Source of the DNA: Isoetes taiwanensis
Lineage: Eukaryota; Streptophyta; Lycopodiopsida; Isoetales; Isoetaceae
Assembly (NCBI GenBank): GCA_021234155.1
Contig: JAJEKV010000018.1
Coordinates: 16,028,999-16,092,998, forward strand
Direction: 5' to 3'
DNA: 64,000 nucleotides
The position numbers and the translations under genes were made by a program. Shown here one piece after another: positions 1-10,412 of the stretch. How positions within the stretch are numbered: position 1 is the stretch's first letter; every line of letters begins with the position of its first letter. The notes beneath the pieces were generated by a model. It was not told the DNA's origin and searched no databases. It saw only the letters and a list, made by a program, of their open reading frames with translations.

Positions 1-2455
1 AAACAAAAGGTATTTTATTACCTTTATAGATGATTTCAACAGAAAATGCAAGGATATGTAACTGAGATGGAAAGGGAAACATGCAGGAAACTAAAGTGTA
101 TAAGGTCTGATAGAGGTGGAGAATATCTATCATCAAAATTTAAGTTGTATTGTATTGCTAATGAAATTAGAGAGCAAAATGGAGTTGCAGAAAGGAGGAA
201 CAAAACAATTATGGATGCTGTAAGATCCATGATAAAAGGAAGTGGATTACCAAACTACTTATGGGAAGAAGCCTTGAAGACAGCTATATTTATACAAAAC
301 AGACTCCCAACTTCAAGTATCAAAGGTAAAGTCCCTAAACTTGTATAGTCTCAAAACAAAGGAAGCATTAACTATGATATGTTTAAAACTTATGGATGCC
401 TAGTGTATGCTCATATCCCAGATGAATTAAGGAAAAAGCTAGATAATAAAGCATAGATTGGATTCCTTGTTGGATATGACAAGGAAACAAAAGGATACAG
501 AATCTTTGTACTAGAAAGCAAGAAGATAATCATTAGTACAGATGTGTTAGTTGATGGAGCCGTGGTGTATAAAGATAAAATGGCCAAAAGTAAAACTGTG
601 AAAGATAAAGTTGAGTTGCCGCAGAAAGAGATATCAAAGATTGATTTGAACTCTACAGATGATGATGAAACAGAGGAATTAAACATAGACAATGAAAATA
701 GGTCTACTGATGATAATTATGATGAAGACAGGACAGAAGAGAGCTCAGAGCCACCACCAGTACCACAAAAGAGGAGAACACAGGTACAAAGGTTACTTGA
801 TGAGGCTGCAATAAACAACGAAGAATATGGGAGAAATTCAATGGGTAAAAGGAAAAGAATTGAAAGGCTAGATATTGAGCATGAACAAATAATGGCTATA
901 CTTGAAGATACAGCCACACAAAAAATAGTGGAAGAAGCTATGGAGTGTGCAGAAAAAGAAAAATGGATTGAGGCAATGAATGAAGAATTAGAGTCATTTA
1001 GACAAACACGCACATATGATTTGGTTGAATGGCCTGTTGAGCGAAATGTAATAGGCAGCAAATGGATTTATAAAATAAAGTCAAATGCAGATGGTAGAAG
1101 AAGGTATAAAGCATGGTTAGTAGCATAAGGCTATACACAGAAAAGGGGAGGGATTATAAAGAGACATACTCTCCAATTGTAAAGCTCACTGGCATAAGAA
1201 TACTATTGGCTATGGCAAATGCAATGAATCTAGAGTTACATCACATGGATGTAAAAACTGCATTTTTAAATGCAAGACTACAAGGAAATGTATTCATGAA
1301 GCAAGCTCCTGATTTTGTTCAAGGAAGTAACAAGGTATGGAAACTAAATAGAGCAGTATATGGATTAAAACAATCACCACGAGAATGGTTCTCTCTGCAT
1401 GGATAACTTTCTTAGGGAGCATGGTTTTGAGAAACTCAAGAATGATGGAAATCTTTATAGGTATAAGATGGGAAATGATTTCTGCATAATATCACTTTAT
1501 GTGGATGATTGTGTGATGGCTGCTAGCAACGTGGAAATTTTGAATCAGTGCAAAGAGATCCTACAAGCAAAGTTTCAAATGTCAGACCTTGGGAAACACA
1601 AATATTTTTTGGAAATTGAGGTAATAAGAGACAGGAAACAAAAGACTTCAAAATTGCATCAGGAAAAACATATTGAGAATATGCTGAAAAGGTTCAACCT
1701 AAATGAAGCACATGCAGTGAAAACTCCTATATCCCTGGACATAGGCTGATAGCTGAGACACAATTGACAGAAAAAGATATTAGAGATATGGAAAAGGTTC
1801 CATACAGAGCTCTTGTAGGCTGTTTGCTCTATCTAGCAAACAATACACGACCAGACATTACTTATATTGTAAATGTTCTAAGCAGAAGATGTCATAATCC
1901 TACTAAGGAACACTGGTTGCTGGAAAACGTGTATTGAAATAGTTGAAGGGCGCTATGACCCATAGGATTACATTCAACATAAATGATCTGAACACATATG
2001 CTTACAGTGATGCAGACTGGGGAGAAGATCTAGCATCAAGAAAGTCAACACCAGGGTATGTCATTTTTTTAGCAGGAGGTGCAATAACCTGGAGGAGTAA
2101 AAAACAAAGTGCAATTGCCATGTCATCTGCTGAAGCTGAACATACTGCATCATCTCTAATAGCCAAGGAAATAACATGGTTAAGAATGTTGTTGGAAGAA
2201 CTAAATTGCAAGCAAACAGGGCCAACAAAAATTCTGACAGACAACCAAAGCTGCATAGCAATAGTAAGAAATCCTGTTGATCATGAGAGGACTAAACACA
2301 TTGAATTGAATATTCATTTTATCAGAGATTTGGCTGAAAAGAATTATGTTCAGATGAGCTATGTACATACTGCAAAGCAGGTAGCTGACAAATCTACAAA
2401 GGCCTTACCAGAATCAAAGTTTACACAGTTCAAGAGTGATATGAATGTCACTTAA
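1..2455 (+). pseudogene. copia pol relic: integrase, RT, RNase H
   Basis: Integrase core residues are visible in SDRGGEYLS (about 105-131) and NGVAERRNKTIMDAVRSM (about 178-231). An acidic linker follows at about 640-760. RT begins near 1040 with GSKWIYKIK and contains [22 protein letters not shown] and the catalytic YVDD (1498-1509). RNase H spans 1943-2455 with YSDADWG, MSSAEAEHTASS, TDNQSC and HERTKHIELNIHFIRD. The frame is broken by stops at 346-348, 454-456 and 1126-1128 and by frame changes near 1400 and 1750. This is an ordinary decayed copia polyprotein related to, but clearly different from, the one at 6610-9247. Confidence 0.9.
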
Positions 2456-2490
2456 CATGTTATGCAAGTTTAAGTGCAGAATAATTTGCT

Positions 2491-2500
2491 GAAGGAGGAA
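2491..2500 (+). promoter_or_regulatory. Polypurine tract of copia A
   Basis: GAAGGAGGAA lies directly before the TG that opens the LTR, the expected site for plus-strand DNA priming. Confidence 0.75.
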
Positions 2501-3122
2501 TGTTGAAGTTTATAGTCATGATCAGCAAATTAATTATGGGGTCTGAATGATCTCTCTATAACTTGTAAATAATGTACATTGTGAGAACCCAAATACAATT
2601 TCTATTCGGGTTCATTTATTTAAAGTTCATATGGTCTTATGAAACAATTGAACTATATTATTAAAATAAATATTGAGAACATGAAAATGGAGCGAAAGAA
2701 AATATTCAAATAAGATAAGATAAGATAAGTATTTTAACGTCAAATAAGATAAGGAAGGAGGTTAGGCTGCCGGATCTGATGCTTGCACCGTCGAATGCAT
2801 GTGAATATAGGTGAGGCATGGCCGATTGTATAATCAGTTGGCCAATATATAAGATCAAGGAGGAATTGCAGATGGTTTCTGATGTTGTTAGGTTGATTAT
2901 GTAAACGGGTCAACCAAGCTACAGTGTTTGGGTCAATACCTGATCTACAGTGATATTGCTACAGTGTTCTCAATGGTTATAATTATTATGAAATTAAATA
3001 GTTAAATGGTTGCATGTCTTAACTTTGCATTTTGCAATATCATTGCTAGAGAAGAATCAAGTAGAAGGCTAGACAACTAGGGAATATTGTGATTCTCTGA
3101 CAACTAATATTGCTTTTCAACA
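2501..3122 (+). repeat. LTR of copia A (622 bp)
   Basis: It starts TGTTGAA directly after a polypurine tract and ends TTCAACA two bases before a primer-binding site, so the termini are 7-bp inverted repeats with the canonical TG...CA. It contains a short (GATAA)n run near 2709-2730 and two copies of CTACAGTG near 2920-2965. No second copy lies in the window. Confidence 0.8.
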
Positions 3123-3124
3123 TT

Positions 3125-3136
3125 TGGTATCAGAGC
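3125..3136 (+). promoter_or_regulatory. Primer-binding site (initiator Met tRNA)
   Basis: TGGTATCAGAGC, the standard plant copia PBS complementary to the 3' end of initiator tRNA-Met, follows the LTR after a 2-base gap. Its place downstream of a pol-LTR unit means this LTR also served as a 5' LTR. Confidence 0.85.
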
Positions 3137-3150
3137 AGTCTTTTCTGGCA

Positions 3151-3267
3151 ATGTCTAGCAGGTTTGAAGCTACTCTTCTCTCAACAGTGGAAGTATATAA
3201 AGGGGGTCCAGGTTTTCAAGTTGAAAAAGATGCAATCAAACATATTCTGGAGGTAGAAGACCTGTGA
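3151..3267 (+). pseudogene. copia gag N-terminal fragment
   Basis: An ATG 15 bases after the PBS opens a 38-codon frame that starts MSSRFEATLL and ends at a TGA. It matches the start of the other copia gag in this window at 5862 (MSSRFGAALL). Recognisable gag stops within a few dozen bases of 3267, so the rest of this second tandem copy was deleted or replaced. Confidence 0.7.
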
Positions 3268-4039
3268 GATCTTGTTGATCCAGCCTACCGATCTAAGCCT
3301 TGGATCTAGGTAAGAGCATACCTGGCTTTTTTCGCTTCACGCAACCAGTTGTTTTTGTCAACCAATTAATAAAGCCAAAGGGCCTGTGGGCACGGTGCTC
3401 CTTGTTCAGATTGCTCCTTGTTCGATTTTGGGATCAGATTGCTCCTTGTTCTCTGAACCCATCAAAACTGAGAGCAGTCACTGCACATCGCTCAGAACAA
3501 AGCTGTTGCAGGCTCAATTAATTCTGCAGTACGTCTTGGTCGGGAGCATTTCAATAGTTAAAATTATGCTTTGCAATTTAATTCTCATGAACATAAATCA
3601 TGTGCTGCAATTTAATTCTCATGAACATGGGTTGTGCAGTGGCATACTTAGATTTTGCCTTCTCTCTCTCTCTCTCTCTACTCAGAACGACTATTGCTCT
3701 TCGCTTCTAATCCTATGCGTTTGCTGCATGATGCTGGCAGAGTGCTTGAATGGAGTGGCCCAGAGGATGGGGGCCATGCTATTTTCAGCTCCAACACAGA
3801 AGTTTCACGATGCTGGTTGCCAGAAGATAAAATGCGGCTCCATATGTAAACATTTTGGAAATTTTTTTTTTTTTTTTTTAAAGCCCAAAATTCTGGCAGT
3901 AATCTTATATGTAAGAAGATACACAGGATATGACAGCTAATATTAAATTGGCTTAATATGAATGAAAACCTTCCAAAAGATAAATACTATTCCTTCCTAA
4001 GAAATTTTTTAAAAGATATCATCAAATCTCATCGATGTA
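3268..4039. other. Unassigned DNA with short internal repeats
   Basis: No recognisable coding region. Small direct repeats are visible: GATTGCTCCTTGTTC at about 3409 and 3437, and TGCAATTTAATTCTCATGAAC at about 3574 and 3607. A short CT microsatellite lies at 3660-3680 and a T-run at about 3862-3879. The frames at 3300-3940 have no recognisable product and end in low-complexity sequence. Confidence 0.5.
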
Positions 4040-4446
4040 TTTTTCGTCATTTGGTAAGACCTTAAACCACCATACCCAAAGTCACGAGTTCAACACCTCG
4101 TTCTCAAAGTGGCCATGTAGCCATATAGCGTTGTAAAGTTGGTGGAGAAATGACCCACTTTAGTCATCTATATCAGGACATTTGGGTGAAAGTGTCCCAT
4201 AAGCTACGGCTTTCTATGGACGTTAAAATTCCATAATATCATATCATCATTTATCCTCATTTCACCTTACAGGTTTCTTCCATGAATCAAGACCCATAAG
4301 CTACGGCTTTCTATGGACGTTAAAATTCCATAACATCATATCATCATTTATCCTCACTACGGCTTTCTATGGACGTTAAAATTCCATAACATCATATCAT
4401 CATTTATCCTCATTTCACCTTACAGGTTTCTTCCATGAATCAAGAT
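4040..4446 (+). repeat. Possible tRNA-derived SINE with triplicated 3' part
   Basis: The segment holds three head-to-tail copies of a unit beginning CTACGGCTTTCTATGG at 4204, 4301 and 4357. The first is 97 bp, the second is cut to 56 bp and the third is nearly full. Upstream, at about 4047-4105, GGTAAGACCTTAAACC followed by CGAGTTCAACACCTCG resembles the A-box/B-box spacing of a tRNA-derived SINE head. The SINE reading is inference; the tandem units are directly visible. Confidence 0.45.
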
Positions 4447-4853
4447 GGTATTAGCTTGTGCATGTTGCTTCAAGTTAGAGTAGAAGCAAATCTTGGCATA
4501 AGAATGCTTACGCTTCAAGTTGTTTAGTAAAGGTGGGTCGCAAGTACAGGTATCAAGTTGCTGTGAAAAAGACTTCAAGCAAGTGCTAGCACAAACAAGG
4601 TGTTGTGCACAGAGGGTTGCCCTCCAATTTCCTGAGGATAAAGTAGCTTAAATCAAACCGTGTGGAATCAAAATTTCTAATTCAACCCCCCACAAACAAA
4701 AGAAAACAAAATAATAGAAAACGATTTCGCCTGTTCAGACCATTAATAAGGCTCGACACACGAAACGACCAATTAAGAAACATGAAAACACACTCACATG
4801 AAAACACACTCCCATGGTGGTTGTGATACATGAATGCCAAAGCACTATTCATG
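4447..4853. other. Unassigned AT-rich DNA
   Basis: No open reading frame, element terminus or RNA signature recognised. ATGAAAACACACTC occurs at about 4783 and 4798 and again at about 10023, so the flanks of copia B share short repeat units. Confidence 0.5.
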
Positions 4854-5155
4854 AACGATTAAAATGTTCAAGCCTAATAGTATGAAGTTATTAGTAGTTT
4901 CCTTTTCCTTCCTCAGTTGTATGAATTAACCTCTATAATTTGTGAAATAAAACAAGAACTTCTGGACTAAGAAAACGAAATCCTATATCCATACATCCCA
5001 TGTACAATTTTCATTACTAATATAACGATTAAAATGTCCAAACCTAATAGTATGAAGTTATTAGTTGTTTCCCTTTCCTTCCTCAGTTGTATGAATTAAC
5101 CTCCATAATTTGTGAAATAAAACAAGAACTTCTGGACTAAGAAAACCTATATTCA
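4854..5155. repeat. 170-bp tandem duplication, second copy split by copia B
   Basis: Unit 1 (4854-5023) and unit 2 (from 5024) both start AACGATTAAAATGT and share AGTATGAAGTTATTAG and AACTTCTGGACTAAG with few differences. Unit 2 breaks off at 5155 where copia B begins and resumes at 9930 with TACATCCCATGTACAATT, exactly as unit 1 reads at 4992. The duplication therefore predates the insertion. Confidence 0.85.
5151..5155. repeat. Target-site duplication of copia B, left copy
   Basis: ATTCA directly precedes the left LTR and is repeated at 9925-9929 directly after the right LTR, as expected for a 5-bp integrase stagger. Confidence 0.85.
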
Positions 5156-5835
5156 TGAAAGGGATAAGTTCATATTATAATAGTATGATGCAGATTCTTG
5201 GCCAGAGTTGGTTTCTGGTCAACACAAAGTTATACATGAAGAAGACTATAGGGATGTTCAGAATCACATGGTGAATCTTAAGCAGGTTGCATATTCATGA
5301 GTAAGGGCTTAAAACCTAAGTATGGTTCTGGAACGAAGATTAACCTATAGAGATAACCAATATTTCTATAGTTATCTTATGATGGAGGTTTGAAGGTTCA
5401 ATGGTTCATAAACCTAAGGTTTAATGGTTCGATAAGCAGTTAAATATAAACCTTAGGTTTCAATGGTTCAAAAGACAGTTATATCTCGGTCAAATAAGCT
5501 GGAGCCAAGTTTACATTTCAAACTTAGCACTGAGCGAAACCGACGTATTTGATCGGTGCCGATTCCATGAGAATTGGTGCCGGATTATAAATAAGCAAAG
5601 AAGTATCAGATCAATATGTGAGCAGTTCATTTTGAGCAAAAGGATTCATGTTTAATATGAATGCTAGAGCTCTCGGATGTGAATAATTTCATTTGCTTAT
5701 AAGTTCATTATCTACTCTGCATTAGATGGTTCATGGTTTTAAATTGATATATTGCAAAGCATAGATATTATCTAGTGAACTTAGAAGATTGGTTTATGAA
5801 ATTGACTAGACATTTATTTTAACTAGATCCTATCA
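5156..5835 (+). repeat. 5' LTR of copia B
   Basis: Starts TGAAAGGG and ends CCTATCA, with the same ends and length as 9245-9924. It carries the element's promoter by family knowledge; a short ATAAATAAGC stretch near 5587 is AT-rich but I cannot prove a TATA box. Confidence 0.92.
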
Positions 5836-5836
5836 G

Positions 5837-5848
5837 TGGTATCAGAGC
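5837..5848 (+). promoter_or_regulatory. Primer-binding site of copia B (Met tRNA)
   Basis: TGGTATCAGAGC one base after the 5' LTR, complementary to the 3' end of initiator tRNA-Met. Confidence 0.9.
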
Positions 5849-5861
5849 TAGGTTGTTTGAA

Positions 5862-6634
5862 ATGTCTAGTAGATTTGGAGCTGCACTTCTCAATGGAATT
5901 AAGGGCCTGGATTTCAAATCTGGAAAGAACAAATGAAAAATGTTCTTGAAAATGAAAATCTATGGGAATTACTGGATGAAGCTAGTTCTAGTAATACTAA
6001 TGGTACAGTGAGCTTGGTTGTAGGAAGAAGGGAGAGTAGCTCTTCTGATGAGGCATCTGCAGCAGAAGGTTTGGGTGCAACTGCAACAAGCAGTATTGGT
6101 GGTGGTTTTGTTGGTATTGACAAAGCAAAACTGAAGGAAGCCTATGCAATCTTAACCAGCAAGGTAGGGGCATCCATTTTACTGAAAGTTAGGGGCAAAA
6201 CTCCTGGAGAAATTTGGAAATACCTTCTCAAGCATTATGAAGAAAAAAGTTCATCCCAAGTTGACATTTTGGATAAAGAATTAAGGAAGCTTAGACGTAG
6301 AGAAGAGGATGACTTGACTAACTTCTTCTCAAAGTTTGATAATATAGTGGCAGATCTAGAAGGTGCAGGTGTGATAATGACAGATCAATAAAAACTCTTA
6401 CATGTGGCCAGGACAGTTGGAGAGAACAAGCAGTTAGCCACATTAATCAGAAATGTAGCCAGGAGTGGGGAAAATGCTGAAGAGATGATAAGGACTGAGT
6501 TTGAACAAAACAAAATCCTAACAGACGATTTTGATGAAAATGTTGAAGTTCTTTATGCAGGTCGATCTAAGTATAAAGGAAGCAGCTCAAAACAAGCAAA
6601 TCAAATAAGAGAGCTAAAAGAATTCTGGAAATGA
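5862..6634 (+). pseudogene. copia B gag relic
   Basis: The ATG at 5862 (MSSRFGAALL) opens gag. A frameshift near 5908 moves the frame to 5933-6391, which carries the copia capsid region (for example ENENLWELLDEASS, then KAKLKEAYAILTS and VDILDKELRKLRRREEDDL). A TAA replaces a Glu codon in MTDQ-stop-KLLHV at 6389-6391, and 6404-6634 continues the protein. It ends without the CCHC knuckle expected for copia gag, because the DNA jumps to integrase. Confidence 0.85.
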
Positions 6635-9247
6635 TGCATACAGACTTATGTGGACCTCTTAATGTAAGAGGTATTACAGGTAAAAAATATTTTATTACTT
6701 TCATAGATGATTTCAGTAGAAAGGCCAAAGTTAAGTGCTTGAGAACAAAAGATGAAGCCTTTGAGGCATTCAAAAATTTTGTTGCAGAAGTAGAGCTTGA
6801 AACAGGAAACAAAGTGAAATGTGTAAGATCAGATAGGGGAGGGGAATACTTGTCAACAAGATTTAAAGATTTTTGCAAGACAAAGGGAATAAAAAGGCAA
6901 TTAACATGCTCTCATTCTCCAAACAAAATGGTGTGGCAGAGAGGAAAAATAGGACAATATTAAATGCAATGAGAGCAATGATTAAACATACAGGGTTGCC
7001 AAACTTCTTATGGGAAGAAGCAGTAAGAACTGCAGTCGAAGTGCAAAATATGCTTCCATCAGCAAGTATTAATGGATCTCTATCTGAGATGCTTTGGTCT
7101 GGTAATAAGCCAAATTATGACAAGCTAAAAAGCTATGGATGTCTAGGTTTTGTGCATATTCCTAAAGAGCAAAGGAAAAAACTTGATGATAGAGCTTTAA
7201 TTACTTATCTTGTTGGATATGATGAGCACTCTAAAGCCTATCGGCTGTTTGATCCTGCAAGAAGAAAAGTAGTAGTTAGCAGGGATGTTGTCTTTGACGA
7301 AAGCCAGCATTATAAAGACATTAAATCACCTGATGTGACAGTCAAGCAAAGAGAATCATCTCAAGATACACAATCATTAGATAAACTGACAAGTATTTAT
7401 GATGATGATGTTGAAACTAATACACCAATTTTGCAGGAGAGTGCTGATGTGCAGATAGAACAACCACAAGAAGAAGGAGAAATTATTGCACAAGAAGAGC
7501 AAGCAACAAAGGCCAAAGTCCAGGTTGGGAGAAGAACTAATGTTCATATATTACAAGACGAGGCAAAAGAGGTTAGTACTGATTTATTTGGTAGAGATCC
7601 CTCTGGTAAAAGTAGAAGATTGAAACATAATGCAGAAGAGATAAATATCATTGAGATTTTAGCAATGATAGATTCTGAAGCTCCTAAATCATTCAAAGAA
7701 GCAATGGAGAGTCCAGATGCAAATAATTGGGTTAAGGCAATGGAAGAAGAACTTAATGCCTTCAGGAGAACTGAAACCTTTGAATTGGTAGATCTACCTA
7801 ATGTAGAAGTGTTGTAGGATGCAAATGGATATATAAAATTAAACAGAGCACTGAACGAGACATGATAAAGCACAAAGCGAGATTAGTGGCTCAAGGTTTT
7901 TCCCAAAAACAAGGGATTGATTATGATGATACCTTTTCCCCCATAGTGAAGATGACAAGCATAAGAATGCTGTTGGCAATGGCAAATGCTCAGGACTTAG
8001 AGGTACATCACATGGATGTCACCACTGCTTTTCTTAATGCAAAACTAGAAGAGGATATTTATATGAAACAACCCCCTGGGTTTGAACAAGGGAAAAACAA
8101 AGTGTGGAAATTGAAAAGAGCTGTTTATGGACTGAAACAATCACCTAGGCAATGGTATTTGTGCATGGACACTTATCTGAGGGAACAGGGTTTCACTAAG
8201 CTCAAAGATGATGGGAACATATATTTGTTTAAAGAAGGTACAGAATTTTGTTACATAGCTTTGTATGTGGATGACAATGTTATGATCAGCAGCAACTTGG
8301 ATGTACTGCAAAAGTGCAAAAGCATCTTGAAAAACATATTCAAAATGACTGATTTAGGGGAGCTTAAAAGGTTTCTAGGGATTGAAGTGTATAGAGACAG
8401 AAGCAATAAAATTATGGCCCTGTTACAAGAACAGAATATTATGGGAATACTCAAACGATTTAATATGGAAAATTGCAAGGCAGTAAAAACCCCAATGGTA
8501 CCAGGAAACAAAATGTCAAGAGATCAATGTCCTCAGACAGACAAGGAAAAGAGTGAAGTCCAAGATTTGCCTTATAGAGAATTAATTGGATGTCTCCTTT
8601 ATTTGGCAAATTGTACCAGACCTGATATTTCATATGTTGTTAATATATTGAGTAGATATTGCAACAACTTTGGTATAATGCATTGGCAAGCTGCAAAAAG
8701 GGTGATCAGGTATTTGAAAGGGACAGTAAATCATGGTATCTTGTTTGATTCTAATAACCTTAGACTTGAATCATATTGTGATTCAGACTGGGGAGGAGAT
8801 CCAGATGAATGAAAGTCCACACCAGGATTTATTCTAATGTTGGGAGGTGGCCCTATATCATGGAAATGTAAGAAACAAAGTGCCATAGCACTTTCATCTG
8901 CAGAAGCAGAATATTCTGCTACAACCCTTGCAGCCAGAGAAATGGTTTGGAGCAGAAGGCTATTGAATGAGATTGGAATGCAGCAAGAAGATCCATTAAT
9001 ATTATACTCTGACAGCACGAGTTGTATTGCTATGACCAAAAATTCCATATTACATGAGAGGACAAAGCATATTGAACTAGAGGCACATTTTATTAGAGAT
9101 TTGGTGAAAAAGAATATCATACAGGTTAAATATATGCAAACAGACAAACAGCTGGCAGACATACTCACAAAGCCATTAGCAGAACCAAAGTTCAATTATC
9201 TGAGGAGTTTGATCAGTTGCAAAAATTCTAATATGAAGGTAGAGTGA
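6610..9247 (+). pseudogene. copia B pol relic: partial integrase, RT, RNase H
   Basis: The frame enters integrase at HTDLCGPLNVRG (about 6637), lacking the N-terminal HHCC part and the protease. DDFSRK, SDRGGEYLS and NGVAERKNRTILNAM carry core residues, with a frameshift near 6900. After an acidic linker, RT shows FTLVDLP-like entry, a frameshift near 7810, [22 protein letters not shown] and catalytic YVDD at 8264-8275. A TGA at 8810-8812 sits where copia A has Arg in SRKSTPG, the change expected from CGA to TGA. RNase H resumes at 8813 with KSTPGF, SSAEAEYSATT and HERTKHIELEAHFIRD. Confidence 0.9.
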
Positions 9248-9924
9248 AAGGGATAAGTTCATATTATAATAGTATGATGCAGATTCTTAGCCAGAGTTGG
9301 TTTCTGGTCAACACAAAGTTATACATGAAGAAGACTATAGGGATGTTCAGAATCACATGGTGAATCTTAAGCAGGTTGCATATTCATGAGTAAGGGCTTA
9401 AAACCTAAGTATGGTTCTGGAACGAAGATTAACCTATAGAGATAACCAATATTTCTATGGTTATCTTATGATGGAGGTTTGAAGGTTCAATGGTTCATAA
9501 ACCTAAGGTTTAATGGTTCGATAAGCAGCTAAATATAAACCTTAGGTTTCAATGGTTCAAAAGACAGTTATATCTCGGTCAAATAAGCTAGAGCCAAGTT
9601 TATAGTTCAAACTTAGCACTGAGCGAAACCAACGTATTTGATCGGTGCCGATTCCATGAGAATTGGTGCCGGATTATAAATAAGCAAAGAAGTATCATAT
9701 CGATATGTGAGCAGTTCATTTTGAGCAAAAGGATTCATGTTTAATATGAATGCCCGAGCTCTCGGATGTGAATAATTTCATTGGCTTATAAGTTCATTAT
9801 CTACTTTGCATTAGATGGTTCATGGTTTTAAATTGATATATTGCAAAGCATAGATATTATCTAGTGAACTTAGAAGATTGGTTTATGAAATTGACTAGAC
9901 ATTTATTTTAACTAGATCCTATCA
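9245..9924 (+). repeat. 3' LTR of copia B
   Basis: 680 bp, collinear with 5156-5835 with scattered single-base differences (for example G/A in TTCTTGGCC versus TTCTTAGCC). The purine-rich GAAGGTAGAG at 9235-9244 directly before it is the likely polypurine tract and overlaps the pol stop codon. Confidence 0.92.
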
Positions 9925-9929
9925 ATTCA
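9925..9929. repeat. Target-site duplication of copia B, right copy
   Basis: ATTCA, matching 5151-5155. Confidence 0.85.
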
Positions 9930-10412
9930 TACATCCCATGTACAATTTTCATTACTAATATAACTAGCCCAAAGCATGTTTCAATACATTCTAAAAGAAA
10001 TTAATATTAAAAAATTAAGAAATATGAAAACACACTCTCAGGCCCCGGGAGGGCAACCCTCTATGGTATGGCCTAATATCTGAACAACATGAGGTGAAGC
10101 AGCCTTTAATAATCGATCAAACCTTGAGGCAATCCTTGGCACATTGTTCTGCCATGTTGGTATTGTTAAGGAATGATTTTATGTTTGCTTCAATTTGGCA
10201 GTCTACAAGTCCTTAAAGGTACAACTTTTGACGTACGTGAGACAAAGTATACTCAATGCCTAAATATGACTACAACTTGTTATCTTAACATATATAAAAA
10301 CATTGTAGTTATCTTAACATATATAAACAAGAAGCAAAAAAAGTAAAAAGAACTCTAGAAGAGCCAGAAAGTAGCTTCTTTATATTTTCCCTTCTTAGTT
10401 TTCCTTTTTCTT
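9930..10412. other. Old flank: end of the duplicated unit, then unassigned DNA
   Basis: About 9930-9964 completes the second 170-bp unit interrupted by copia B. From there to 10412 I see AT-rich sequence with no gene or element terminus. A 20-bp sequence around ATCTTAACATATATAAA recurs near 10282 and 10311. The 5' end of the outer LINE should lie in this stretch but is not sharply marked. Confidence 0.5.

Larger units (their letters stand above)
1..3122 (+). mobile_element. Ty1/copia retrotransposon A, 5' end outside window
   Basis: The window opens inside a copia-type pol gene that runs integrase, reverse transcriptase, RNase H and then a polypurine tract and LTR, the order that defines Ty1/copia. 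The 5' LTR, gag and protease lie to the left of the window or are lost. Several in-frame stops show that the copy is dead. The LTR is followed by a primer-binding site and gag start (see 3125-3267), so another copy once stood in tandem on the right. Confidence 0.9.
5156..9924 (+). mobile_element. Ty1/copia retrotransposon B, complete ends, defective interior
   Basis: Two LTRs of 680 bp, a Met-tRNA PBS, gag and pol in copia order and a 5-bp target duplication mark a single insertion. The whole element is only 4.77 kb because the gag zinc knuckle, protease and first part of integrase are missing between about 6603 and 6615. I see roughly a dozen differences between the LTRs, so the insertion is fairly young, yet several coding breaks are present. 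It probably moved with proteins from another copy. Confidence 0.93.

Noticed and set aside
3300-3940. Overlapping frames of 73 and 184 codons
   Set aside because: They cross low-complexity T and CT runs and short direct repeats, have no motif, and overlap each other.
4047-4110. tRNA gene
   Set aside because: B-box-like text is present but no cloverleaf with a proper acceptor stem can be drawn; at most a SINE head.
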